From PVC group bacterium (lineage in GTDB: Bacteria; GCA-001730085; JADFSZ01): a stretch of 13,013 bases of DNA. This document shows, one piece after another, positions 1-7,272 of the stretch (its first letter is position 1; each line of letters starts with the position of its first letter). Under the pieces are notes generated by a model. That model was not told where the DNA came from. It did no database searches and saw only the letters and a program-made list of their open reading frames with translations. A program made the position numbers and the translations under genes. The DNA is taken from contig JADFSZ010000028.1 of the NCBI GenBank assembly GCA_022560555.1, forward strand, positions 1-13,013. The letters are read 5' to 3'.

Positions 1-146
1 TAGAGTATCCTCAAGGAGAGCCGGGGAGGGATAAGGGCCGTGAAAAAGCCAAAGAAAAAGATAAAGAGGAAAATAAGAAACGGGAGACGGAAGTATATCT
101 CGAAGATACAGGTTATCAACCAGCAAAACAGAATTCGCATTCCTAA
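1..146 (+). CDS. C-terminal end of PgpH-type HD-domain membrane phosphohydrolase (5' partial)
   Basis: The frame that begins at base 3 is open from the window edge to a TAA at 144-146. It starts with the residues EYPQGE and continues as a long Lys/Glu-rich hydrophilic tail ending AKQNSHS. In the 7TM-HD (YqfF/PgpH) family, which degrades cyclic di-AMP, the conserved region ends with an '(R)IEYP' motif, and the gene commonly lies just upstream of ybeY, as here. The assignment rests on only three motif residues plus gene order, so it is an inference. The other two forward frames have a stop at 1-3 and at 32-34, so this is the only frame that enters the window as a long open frame. The charged tail of about 45 residues overlaps the start of ybeY. 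Confidence 0.55.
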   Translation, partial: EYPQGEPGRDKGREKAKEKDKEENKKRETEVYLEDTGYQPAKQNSHS

Positions 147-537
147 AGCGAAAATACGGGATATGACAGAATTTGCCTGTTCTTACGAAGGGATGAGGGG
201 CGCGTCACTTACGATTCTGCTGGTTGATGATAGGGCCATGCGTGCCTATCATAAAATGTATTTTGGAAAGAGCTGTTCAACGGATGTGATTTCATTCCCA
301 TTCCTAGAGATGGTGAGAGAAACAGGATACTATTTGGGGGACATTGTGGTTTCGGCCCAAAGGGCCAAGGCTGTAAGTAAACGCATAAAACGAACGACAC
401 AAAGTGAATTGATTTTGTATGTTCTCCATGGCTTGCTCCATCTTTTGGGATATCAAGACGGAACTTCCGAGAAGAGAGCTGTTATGTTCCGAAAACAAAA
501 TCAATTATTAGAAAAATGGCGCGATGTGCGTTCCTGA
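40..537 (+). CDS. ybeY: Endoribonuclease YbeY (16S rRNA maturation / ribosome quality control)
   Basis: This is a 165-residue YbeY, a metal-dependent single-strand endoribonuclease acting in 16S rRNA 3'-end maturation and ribosome quality control. The family signatures are all visible: 'IQVINQQNRI' in the first strand (22-32), 'STDVISFPF' (80-88), 'LGDIVVS' (99-105) and 'HGLLHLLGY' (130-138). H130 and H134 match the first two zinc ligands, but the third histidine position (HxxxHxxxxxH) is D140. The GTG at 40 is preceded by a GGGGAGGG ribosome site at ~23-30. The next in-frame ATG, at 163, would delete the conserved first strand, so GTG is preferred. This gives a very basic N-terminal extension of about 20 residues that overlaps the upstream frame. 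recO follows after 9 nt, a common arrangement. Confidence 0.93.
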   Translation: MKKPKKKIKRKIRNGRRKYISKIQVINQQNRIRIPKAKIRDMTEFACSYEGMRGASLTILLVDDRAMRAYHKMYFGKSCSTDVISFPFLEMVRETGYYLGDIVVSAQRAKAVSKRIKRTTQSELILYVLHGLLHLLGYQDGTSEKRAVMFRKQNQLLEKWRDVRS

Positions 538-546
538 AACATTTCT

Positions 547-1266
547 ATGAAAATACTCAAAGATAAGGCTATTGTCATTCGAAAAAGAAAATTTCAGGAT
601 TCTCATGAAATCATTATTTTCTTTACGCGAAATAACGGCAAAATGAGTGTCATGGCAAAAGGATTGCGCAAAGAGAAAAAACCAATATGCTTTGACGGAT
701 ATATGGATGTTTTTTCAAAAATGAATATTCATACATATCATCGAAATAACGGATCTCTCGGGAATCTCATTGATTGTGATTTGGCAGATGCCTATCTTGG
801 CATTCGCAGCGAATACAGTCGTCTTCTCGTTGCGTGGGTTATTATTGAGGTGCTCGAGAAAGGCTTTCCTGATGGTCTCGAGAGTCCGGAGGCCTTTGAT
901 ATGGGCGTGTGGGCTTTAGAAGCTATCGATCAGGGAATGACGGAACATCTCCTTTGCCGTTTTTTGATAAAAATTTTAGAGCTTTTGGGGCAAGGTCCGA
1001 AAGAGAGTGATCTTTTGGGCGGGATAAGCAAACCCGCAGAGGTAAGAGCTTTTATCCGGAAACTTAAAACACGCGTTCTCGAGCCTGGTGAGGATCGACA
1101 TATTTCATTCGCGGATGCGACTCAACTGCAGGATCATTTGGTTCTGAATTTTCAATCATACATTAACGGAGTCCTGAGGGCTTATCCTGTGCTCAGGAAA
1201 AATCACGCGTTAGGGATGTCACAAGCGGAGCCTCTGTCCCGTTCCCTTCTGGGGTATAACCGTTAA
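547..1266 (+). CDS. recO: DNA repair protein RecO
   Basis: This 239-residue protein matches RecO, the RecFOR mediator that helps load RecA on SSB-coated DNA. The N-terminal OB-fold is seen as 'DKAIVIRKRKFQDSHEIIIFFTRNNGKMSVMAKGLRK' spread over residues 6-42, where the dispersed 'VI..R.F.DS..I..F...G....AKG.R' pattern is typical. The helical C-terminal region includes 'YSRLLVAWVIIEVLEKGFP'. Length is normal for the family. The CxxC...CxxC zinc finger found in many RecO proteins is absent, which is tolerated in several lineages. The ATG lies 9 nt after the ybeY stop and has no obvious Shine-Dalgarno sequence, so translation is probably coupled to ybeY. It is followed after 17 nt by a glycoside hydrolase with its own ribosome site. 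Confidence 0.85.
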   Translation: MKILKDKAIVIRKRKFQDSHEIIIFFTRNNGKMSVMAKGLRKEKKPICFDGYMDVFSKMNIHTYHRNNGSLGNLIDCDLADAYLGIRSEYSRLLVAWVIIEVLEKGFPDGLESPEAFDMGVWALEAIDQGMTEHLLCRFLIKILELLGQGPKESDLLGGISKPAEVRAFIRKLKTRVLEPGEDRHISFADATQLQDHLVLNFQSYINGVLRAYPVLRKNHALGMSQAEPLSRSLLGYNR

Positions 1267-1283
1267 ATGTGTAAAGGAGTAAT

Positions 1284-3353
1284 ATGGCGAAGGTAAGAAT
1301 TGAAAATCAGAATATTTATGTGGGAAAAGACCGGGTAAGTTTTTTTAGCGGTGAAGTTCATTATTGGCGTTTGGATCCTTCCTATTGGGAAAATGTTCTG
1401 GATCGGATCATAGAGATGAATATGTCCACGATCGCGACATATATTCCATGGGAATTTCATGAAATCGAAAAAGGTGATATTGATTTTTCCGGCCGTACGC
1501 ATCCGAGAAGAAATCTCATCGGTTTTCTTGAACTTGTTAAGCGAAAAAAATTATGGCTGATTATCCGCCCGGGCCCCTATATTTATAGCGAATGGGTGAA
1601 TTGCGGGGTTCCTGATCGCGTTGTGGAGTATCATAGGCTTCATCCCGAATTCCAATATGCAGCTCATGAATATATCCAAAGCGTTGTGGAAGTCCTTAAA
1701 CCTTATTTTGCGACAAACGACGGGAATATTTTTCTTTTGCAGGCTGATAATGAAATTGATCCGTGGGTTCATTGGTATGATTCTCAATTGGGTCTTGGGG
1801 ATGTGCCGGGACTTTTCCAGTCTTATTTGAAGGATTTGTATAAAGACATCGAGGTGTTGAATAGAAGATGGAGAACGAATTATACGGATTTTGATCAAGG
1901 ACGTGTGATTTGCGAAAACATCATTAACGAGAAAGGCTATCTCTGTTCTTATATAGACTACAAGAAATTTCTTCTGTGGTACTCATCCGAATGTGCTCGA
2001 TGGTTTATAGATCAATACCGTAAGGCGGGCGTGGATGTTCCCATTTATTTTAACTTTTATCCGTGGTTTGATACCCATCACTGGCAAGAATATCAGGAAA
2101 TAGGGGATTTAGTCGGCGTGGATCTCTATCCGGCTTCCTTGTTCGATGAAGATCCGTCCGATCACAGAAAGTTTTGCCAAAAAGTACTTTATCTAAACAC
2201 GTTTTCAACGATTCCTTATATCGCCGAATTTGAATGCGGCATATGGCACGGACACCATTACTTTTCCGGCAATCTTGGTCCGAGTCATTATCGTCTGATG
2301 TGTTTTTCTGCCTTGGCGAGCGGCGTAAAAGGATGGAACTGGTATATGCTTGTGAACAGGGATAACTGGTACCAGTCGCCCATTAACGAATGGGGGAGAA
2401 GAAGGCCGGAGCTTTACTCAACCTTTTGCGAAATTATGGATATTATCAATTGGATTCAGCCCTCGGAGCTTGAACGCATAACGGAATCTTCGGTGACGTT
2501 TGATTACATGCATCGTGTGGCGCGAACATTGGACGCGGATGATGGGGTCCTGAAAGCATTTTATGACGCGGATATTGATTTTGAGTTTTATGATACGATG
2601 ACGGGTAAGATTAAAAAACGGATATTATTTTACTCGGGGAATCAATGGTTGAGTCAAAAGGGCCAGGAAAACATACATAATTATATCGAATCAGGCGGAA
2701 TATTTGTGGTTTTTCAAGTCGCGCCGCGAAAGGATGACGATTTTAATAAGTTGAATATGATTCAAATTCGTGATCCGGATCGCGTGCTGCCTAGCAAGTA
2801 TGTGCAGGTCAATTTTGGCGCGAAACGGGTTATGATTTCGAGTCCGTTGTTTCATTTTCGGGATGTCCCGGGGGAGGCCCTTAAGGCGGTTCAAATCAAT
2901 GATCCCTTTGCAACCCAGGAAGAGGCAGCGCTTCATCGGCAGTTACCGGTGGGGCAGGAGTATACGTGCGGGTATGTTCAAAAAATCGGCAAAGGAAAAC
3001 TTATGGTGTTGGGTGTTGTGCCTAATTCAGATATAATTTTAGCTGTTCATGAGTATTTTGGGATACCCATCGGTGCTAGGTCTGAAACGCCGGATATCAA
3101 AGCGACGGCATTTCGCTTAAAGGAAAATCAAGATCAATTTATCATGATTATCGTTAACAACGGCCAGGAGGATAAACATGCCAAAATATCCCTCAATCGA
3201 GGCGTGTTTCGTGCGGCTCAATATTCCGTAGAAAATCTTTTGACCATGAAGAGCGAGGACATTCAACCGATTGAAGATCCTTCTATTACCGTTTTTTTAC
3301 ATAAAAAGGATGGGGTTGTCTTAAAAATTAATGCTATAGACCCGATGGGATGA
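1284..3353 (+). CDS. GH35-like glycoside hydrolase (putative beta-galactosidase)
   Basis: This 689-residue protein has an N-terminal (beta/alpha)8 domain of glycoside hydrolase clan A, closest to GH35. Residues 20-60 ('FFSGEVHYWRL', 'TYIPWEFHE') match the GH35 opening, and residues 94-104 'IRPGPYIYSEW' are the family hallmark. 'ADNEID' at 154-159 places E157 as the probable acid/base. 'YIAEFECGIW' at 312-321 supplies the probable nucleophile, E315 (E317 is the alternative). From ~445 a Rossmann-like segment ('RILFYSGNQWL', 'YIESGGIFVVF') resembles the trimerisation/GATase-like domain of GH42 enzymes, followed by beta-rich C-terminal modules. No signal peptide is visible, so a cytoplasmic enzyme on imported oligosaccharides is inferred; galactose specificity is not shown. 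AAAGGAG at 1273-1279 supports the ATG. Its TGA overlaps the next ATG as ATGA. Confidence 0.8.
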   Translation: MAKVRIENQNIYVGKDRVSFFSGEVHYWRLDPSYWENVLDRIIEMNMSTIATYIPWEFHEIEKGDIDFSGRTHPRRNLIGFLELVKRKKLWLIIRPGPYIYSEWVNCGVPDRVVEYHRLHPEFQYAAHEYIQSVVEVLKPYFATNDGNIFLLQADNEIDPWVHWYDSQLGLGDVPGLFQSYLKDLYKDIEVLNRRWRTNYTDFDQGRVICENIINEKGYLCSYIDYKKFLLWYSSECARWFIDQYRKAGVDVPIYFNFYPWFDTHHWQEYQEIGDLVGVDLYPASLFDEDPSDHRKFCQKVLYLNTFSTIPYIAEFECGIWHGHHYFSGNLGPSHYRLMCFSALASGVKGWNWYMLVNRDNWYQSPINEWGRRRPELYSTFCEIMDIINWIQPSELERITESSVTFDYMHRVARTLDADDGVLKAFYDADIDFEFYDTMTGKIKKRILFYSGNQWLSQKGQENIHNYIESGGIFVVFQVAPRKDDDFNKLNMIQIRDPDRVLPSKYVQVNFGAKRVMISSPLFHFRDVPGEALKAVQINDPFATQEEAALHRQLPVGQEYTCGYVQKIGKGKLMVLGVVPNSDIILAVHEYFGIPIGARSETPDIKATAFRLKENQDQFIMIIVNNGQEDKHAKISLNRGVFRAAQYSVENLLTMKSEDIQPIEDPSITVFLHKKDGVVLKINAIDPMG

Positions 3354-4315
3354 AGATGACAAAAACCATAAGAAACCTGTGTGCGCTATTGATTTTTTCT
3401 TTCCTATCTCCGGCTTTATTGTCCGGGGATACGATCTATTTCAAAAACGGGGGCTTTGTAAAGGGCCGGATTATCAAAGAGTATCATGACCGCTATTTGG
3501 TAAGCACGAGTCATGGCGAGAAGGAATTCTTAAAAGTGATTGTTAAAAACGTTGGGTATGATAATCCGAAAGAACGTCTTATGAGTCAGGGTAAAAGTTA
3601 TGAGAAAAAGGGAAATTTTGAGGCGGCCCTTCGTTGTTATGAGGATGTTCTCAAAATGGATGAAGGGTATTCGGAGGCCCGGGATAAAATCATAGAGATC
3701 AAAAAGAAAACATTTCGAAAGCAAACGTCAAAAAGTCAAAGAATTGTAGCCAATAGGGGGCAGCTGGGGCGCTGGAATCCTGACACGACCAAAAAGGAGC
3801 AAAATCTTTTACGTCTTAAGGAAAGCCGTCTTAAAAAAACTGTGGGCATTGAGGTACAGGAACATGGCCCTACGCTTACGATTGCTCAAGTCATGACATA
3901 TTCACCGGCTTATGATGCGGGGCTTCAAGCCCGGGACACAATCGTTCGGATTGATGACAAGGACATTAAATACATGGAGTATAAGGATGTTTTGGAGCTC
4001 CTTAACGGGGCGAAGTATACGGAACTCAAGATAGATATCGAGCGGGAACTGAGCGCGCCTAAAGGAACGAATCATCACCCTTTAGAGTGCGTCTTAACTA
4101 TTGGCAAACAGGGCTTGAAAGTGGAGAGGTTGATTCAGGCGAAAGATTTTGAAGTTAAAAATACTATTTTAAAAGAAGGAGACGTGATTGTCAAAATTCA
4201 GGATACATTAACGCGGTACTTGCCGTTAAAAGACGCTATTCAAAATATTCTCAAAAGTAATCTGGATTACATTGATATAACCGTTAAAAGAACCTATACA
4301 GTGTGGAGGGAATAA
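3350..4315 (+). CDS. Secreted PDZ-domain protein with TPR-like segment
   Basis: This 321-residue protein starts with a classical signal peptide (basic MKMTKTIRN, then a hydrophobic run to about residue 24, cleavage near LLSG/D). Next is a short beta module ('DTIYFKNGGFVKGRII', 27-42), a pattern I associate with envelope proteins that begin 'D.IYLKNG'. A TPR-like helical pair lies at ~76-108 ('GKSYEKKGNFEAALRCYEDV') and a charged stretch at ~115-160. A PDZ domain at ~165-235 contains 'SPAYDAGLQARDTIVRIDDK', the usual carboxylate-loop/second-strand pattern. Residues ~253-318 look like a second, degenerate PDZ. There are no protease catalytic residues, so an envelope scaffold or adaptor is likelier than a HtrA-type protease. 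Its start overlaps the GH35 stop, indicating translational coupling; the HAMP gene follows after 2 nt. Confidence 0.75.
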   Translation: MKMTKTIRNLCALLIFSFLSPALLSGDTIYFKNGGFVKGRIIKEYHDRYLVSTSHGEKEFLKVIVKNVGYDNPKERLMSQGKSYEKKGNFEAALRCYEDVLKMDEGYSEARDKIIEIKKKTFRKQTSKSQRIVANRGQLGRWNPDTTKKEQNLLRLKESRLKKTVGIEVQEHGPTLTIAQVMTYSPAYDAGLQARDTIVRIDDKDIKYMEYKDVLELLNGAKYTELKIDIERELSAPKGTNHHPLECVLTIGKQGLKVERLIQAKDFEVKNTILKEGDVIVKIQDTLTRYLPLKDAIQNILKSNLDYIDITVKRTYTVWRE

Positions 4316-4317
4316 AC

Positions 4318-4923
4318 ATGGTGCACGGAAAAAAGAAGCATCAAAGACGAACCAAATATTTTATCCACAAACGTTTCCAGCTGCAGTACCTTGGCTTGTT
4401 TCTTGTTTTATCCATTTTCATTATGGTAATGGCGTCAGCTACGGTCTATATCAGCACCTATGATGTTCTAAAGGAAAAGCTGGAAAGCGTGTATCCGCAA
4501 AGCGAATTACGGCCTATCATACGCCAAACCAATTGGGTTTTATTTCGGAATCTCATATTATTGATACCTGTGATTGCTGTCGGATCAGTGTATTTGTCTC
4601 ATAAGATTGCCGGGCCGCTCTATAGAATAGAGAAGAGCATTGAGCAGATCGCAAAGGGAAATTTGGACTTAAAAGTGCAATTAAGACAGGGGGATGAGTT
4701 TAAAGAGATAGCTCATGCCCTCAATCACATGACAGAAAAATTGAAAGGAATGAGGATGAGGGATTTGGCTGTGATTGAAGATATAAAAACGTCAACGCGC
4801 AAATTTTTAGCGTCTGTAGAAAATAGTAAAGACCCAACGGATCTCAAGCGGTTTAAAGATGTTTTTGAAAAAGAAGTTAAAGAACTGGAAGACATCATCT
4901 CAAAAAACTACGGCGAGGGTTAA
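4318..4923 (+). CDS. Inner-membrane HAMP-domain protein lacking an output domain
   Basis: This 201-residue membrane protein has a basic N-terminus (KKKHQRR), TM1 at ~24-46, a short periplasmic loop of about 30 residues, TM2 at ~76-94, and a HAMP domain at ~95-145. The HAMP shows the conserved 'AGPL' proline and the second-helix 'GDEF' motif. The remaining ~55 residues are a charged, probably coiled-coil helix. No histidine kinase, cyclase or methyl-accepting domain follows. An in-frame GTG lies at 4303, but the GGAGGG at 4305-4310 is placed correctly for the ATG at 4318, which also falls just after the stop of the upstream gene, so 4318 is preferred. It sits between the PDZ protein and DUF4954 with almost no spacing, suggesting co-expression; the role is unknown. 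Confidence 0.82.
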   Translation: MVHGKKKHQRRTKYFIHKRFQLQYLGLFLVLSIFIMVMASATVYISTYDVLKEKLESVYPQSELRPIIRQTNWVLFRNLILLIPVIAVGSVYLSHKIAGPLYRIEKSIEQIAKGNLDLKVQLRQGDEFKEIAHALNHMTEKLKGMRMRDLAVIEDIKTSTRKFLASVENSKDPTDLKRFKDVFEKEVKELEDIISKNYGEG

Positions 4924-4926
4924 TGT

Positions 4927-6798
4927 ATGCAGGCGGTGAATTCACACATGAACCTTACGGAAATTTTGGATCAATCCGAAATGCTCAGGGACATCCGTTA
5001 TTTGGAGCGTGATCGGGAGTCCCGTCCGCTCACCGAAGAGGAGGTTTCCCAACTTCTATCCAATCAGAATCGATCGGATAGTTGGGAAAAAATACGGGTT
5101 ACGCAAGATTTTAATGCCCATCGTATTTATGCATGTGAGTTTATAGGGGATGTCTATTTGGGATGTTTCCGGGAGGGAATTTCCTATAAAAATACCCGTC
5201 TGAAAAGCGGTCTTGCCTATTCAACCATCCAGGATGCGGTTATTGAGGACAATGTTGTTGTCCGGAATGTCGAACATCTATCTTGTGTGTGTGTGGGAAC
5301 ATCGGCTCTTGTGATAGGAGCCGGTTTTATCGGATCAACAAAAAAAACATCTTTTGGGTCCGGTATTGAAATTGGTCTTGGGAATAAAACCATTCAGGAA
5401 AAGTTCATGCTTTGTGCGGAGCTGCCCTATGCAACGGCCCGACAGTGGATGGATGAAAAAACATACTCATTGGATTTCAGGAAAGAATACCGGGAATGTG
5501 TCCGGAAATATTCCGAACGTCTTCGCTGTTCACGCAGTTACATATGTCAAAATGCCAAAGTTCTTCATGTAGACACGTTAGAAAATGTTTTTATCGGGGC
5601 CTATGCATGTGTTGAAAATGGTTCTGTCATTCGTGAGAGCACCCTATTGAGTTGTGAGGACGAAGCTGTCATTATAGGACCTCATGTTCTTGTTGAGAAA
5701 TCCATTGTTCAGTGGGGATCGGTGATCACAAGCGCTTCTGATGTAGATCACTGTGCCGTTTTGGAGCATGCCAAGATAGAACACCACGCGCGTGTCACAC
5801 AGTCTCTCATAGCTCCTAACACGATAATCGAGCTTGGGGAAGTGAACACAAGTTACTTAGGGCCTTTTGTCGGTTTGCATCATCGTGCGCTTATGATCGC
5901 GACAACATGGCTTGACGGGAAAGGGAATGTGGCCCATGGCGCGAATGTGGGGAGTAATCATTCCGGCCGGGCTCCCGATCAGGAGTTGTGGGCCTCTGAA
6001 GGATTGTTTTTTGGTCTGGGGTGCAATATCAGGTTCCCGAGTCATTTCATGGAAGCTCCTTATCTCTTTATCGCGGCTGGTCTCGAGGTTCCTTCTCAAA
6101 AAGTCAGATATCCTTTTTCTTTGATGCGCCGGTGCCTGGGGAATATCGGGAGGAATGGGTGTGAAAATGAACTTTTGCCGGGCTGGGTTTTAAGTGAGAA
6201 TCTATATGGTCTGGAGAGAAACAGACAAAAGTGGGGCCAAAGAAATGAGGCGAAAAGATCGATGATGAATTCGGAGTTTTTACATCCCGGAATTGTGGAA
6301 GGTTTGTTAGGGGGGCTTAAGCGCTTAGAATCGATCAAAGAGGAAAAGGAATTTTATGAAAACACGGACATTGACGGACTGGGGAAGAATGTTCTTACGG
6401 AAATCCATCGCAAACAAGCTGTTGATACGTATACCTTTTTTACGAAATATTATTTTGTCTGGTCCTATGTATTGGAGCTGTTGCTATTGAAAGGGGGCGC
6501 AGGAACAAAGGGTGATATCTTTCAGGCTGAGCCCGTGAGCGATCACTGGAAATTTTCTCAGGGGTTTTTTGAAGGCGCCTTCAAAACAAAGGAGCATAAG
6601 GAAATTATCAAAATATGGGCATATTATCGATCACGTTATGAAAAAACGGTGACGCAGTCGCGGAACAAGGATTATTCCCGCGGAGAAAAACTAATGCCTC
6701 ACTTTCATGAACGGTTTGGTCCTCTCGAGGAGGATCCGATTGTAACCGTCATGAAGAAAGAGTCGAATGTGTGGGAGCAGATTTTAGAAAAAGGGTAA
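4927..6798 (+). CDS. DUF4954 family protein (left-handed beta-helix, hexapeptide-repeat type)
   Basis: This 623-residue protein resembles the DUF4954 family, large proteins with a left-handed beta-helix core related to UDP-GlcNAc pyrophosphorylase-type acyltransferases. The N-terminus has the family opening 'RPLTEEEVSQLL' followed by 'WEKIRVTQDFNAHRIY'. The centre (~85-330) carries imperfect hexad repeats of the V/I-x-x-G/N type ('IQDAVIEDNVVVRNVEHL', 'VFIGAYACVENGSVI'). The conserved segment 'HGANVGSNHSGRAPDQE' is at ~338-354, and 'MRRCLGNIGRNG' lies further on. The C-terminal ~170 residues are helical. Activity is undetermined for the family; a sugar-nucleotide or acyl-transfer role is only inferred from the fold. 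GAGGGT at 4915-4920 supports the ATG at 4927. No signal peptide, so presumably cytoplasmic. Confidence 0.75.
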   Translation: MQAVNSHMNLTEILDQSEMLRDIRYLERDRESRPLTEEEVSQLLSNQNRSDSWEKIRVTQDFNAHRIYACEFIGDVYLGCFREGISYKNTRLKSGLAYSTIQDAVIEDNVVVRNVEHLSCVCVGTSALVIGAGFIGSTKKTSFGSGIEIGLGNKTIQEKFMLCAELPYATARQWMDEKTYSLDFRKEYRECVRKYSERLRCSRSYICQNAKVLHVDTLENVFIGAYACVENGSVIRESTLLSCEDEAVIIGPHVLVEKSIVQWGSVITSASDVDHCAVLEHAKIEHHARVTQSLIAPNTIIELGEVNTSYLGPFVGLHHRALMIATTWLDGKGNVAHGANVGSNHSGRAPDQELWASEGLFFGLGCNIRFPSHFMEAPYLFIAAGLEVPSQKVRYPFSLMRRCLGNIGRNGCENELLPGWVLSENLYGLERNRQKWGQRNEAKRSMMNSEFLHPGIVEGLLGGLKRLESIKEEKEFYENTDIDGLGKNVLTEIHRKQAVDTYTFFTKYYFVWSYVLELLLLKGGAGTKGDIFQAEPVSDHWKFSQGFFEGAFKTKEHKEIIKIWAYYRSRYEKTVTQSRNKDYSRGEKLMPHFHERFGPLEEDPIVTVMKKESNVWEQILEKG

Positions 6799-6858
6799 AA
6801 ATGAGTCAAGTCATTCATAGGGTGAAAGCATCCGAAATAATGAAGAGAGGAGCTGGAT

Positions 6859-7179
6859 ATGTCTGTTATTCATGTTGAGGGAAATAAATTTGATACGGAG
6901 GTCATTAAAACCGAAGGCCCTGTATTGGTGGACTTTTTTGCCGAATGGTGCGGCCCGTGTAAGGTGATTTCCCCCGTGCTTGAAGAGATCTCCGGAAGTT
7001 ATGAGGGGAGAATGAAATTTGTTAAAGTGGATATTGATAATGCCCAGGAGATTGCCGGAAAATTAGGGGTCATGAGTGTACCGACACTGATGATATTTAA
7101 AAACGGCGAAGTTGCCGCCGAAAAAGTCGGGGCCATCCCCAAAGATCAATTGGCTTCGTGGATTGACGAAAATATATAA
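6859..7179 (+). CDS. trxA: Thioredoxin
   Basis: This 106-residue protein is a typical single-domain thioredoxin, the cytoplasmic dithiol-disulfide reductant. The active site WCGPC is at 30-34 (redox cysteines C31 and C34). The buried aspartate is D25 in 'VDFFAEW', and the cis-proline is P75 in 'VMSVPTLMIF'. Length is normal and there is no signal peptide. A strong GAGAGGAG ribosome site at 6845-6852 lies 6 nt before the ATG. It is separated from the DUF4954 gene by a 60-nt gap in which I see no convincing promoter or terminator, so it may be the last gene of the same transcript. A stem-loop terminator follows. Confidence 0.96.
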   Translation: MSVIHVEGNKFDTEVIKTEGPVLVDFFAEWCGPCKVISPVLEEISGSYEGRMKFVKVDIDNAQEIAGKLGVMSVPTLMIFKNGEVAAEKVGAIPKDQLASWIDENI

Positions 7180-7190
7180 TTTGCATACCT

Positions 7191-7252
7191 AAAAGCACCG
7201 GGTTTTTCGGGAAATTTCTCAGTATGAATCGTTCCTTATCCGGTGCTTTTTT
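7191..7252 (+). terminator. Probable rho-independent terminator after thioredoxin
   Basis: A perfect 11-bp inverted repeat, AAAAGCACCGG (7191-7201) with CCGGTGCTTTT (7240-7250), encloses a 38-nt loop and ends in a run of six T (7247-7252). It lies 11 nt after the thioredoxin stop. The loop is longer than usual for an intrinsic terminator, but the GC-containing stem followed by the T run fits. It marks the end of the ybeY-to-trxA run and the beginning of a second unit. Confidence 0.75.
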
Positions 7253-7272
7253 GTCTGCGGGAAGCTTATGTT

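Noticed and set aside
1551-1898. Long minus-strand open frame inside the GH35 gene
   Set aside because: It is a shadow of a strongly supported glycoside hydrolase frame with conserved catalytic motifs, and its translation shows no family pattern.
6801-6878. A 25-codon open frame with an AAGGG ribosome site between DUF4954 and trxA
   Set aside because: Very short, overlaps the trxA start, and shows no family signature; it could be a leader peptide but nothing else supports it.
7243-7272. GTG start that would lengthen the TPR/beta-sandwich protein by 10 residues
   Set aside because: It lies in the terminator's 3' arm, has no ribosome site, and would place ten residues before a well-formed signal peptide.
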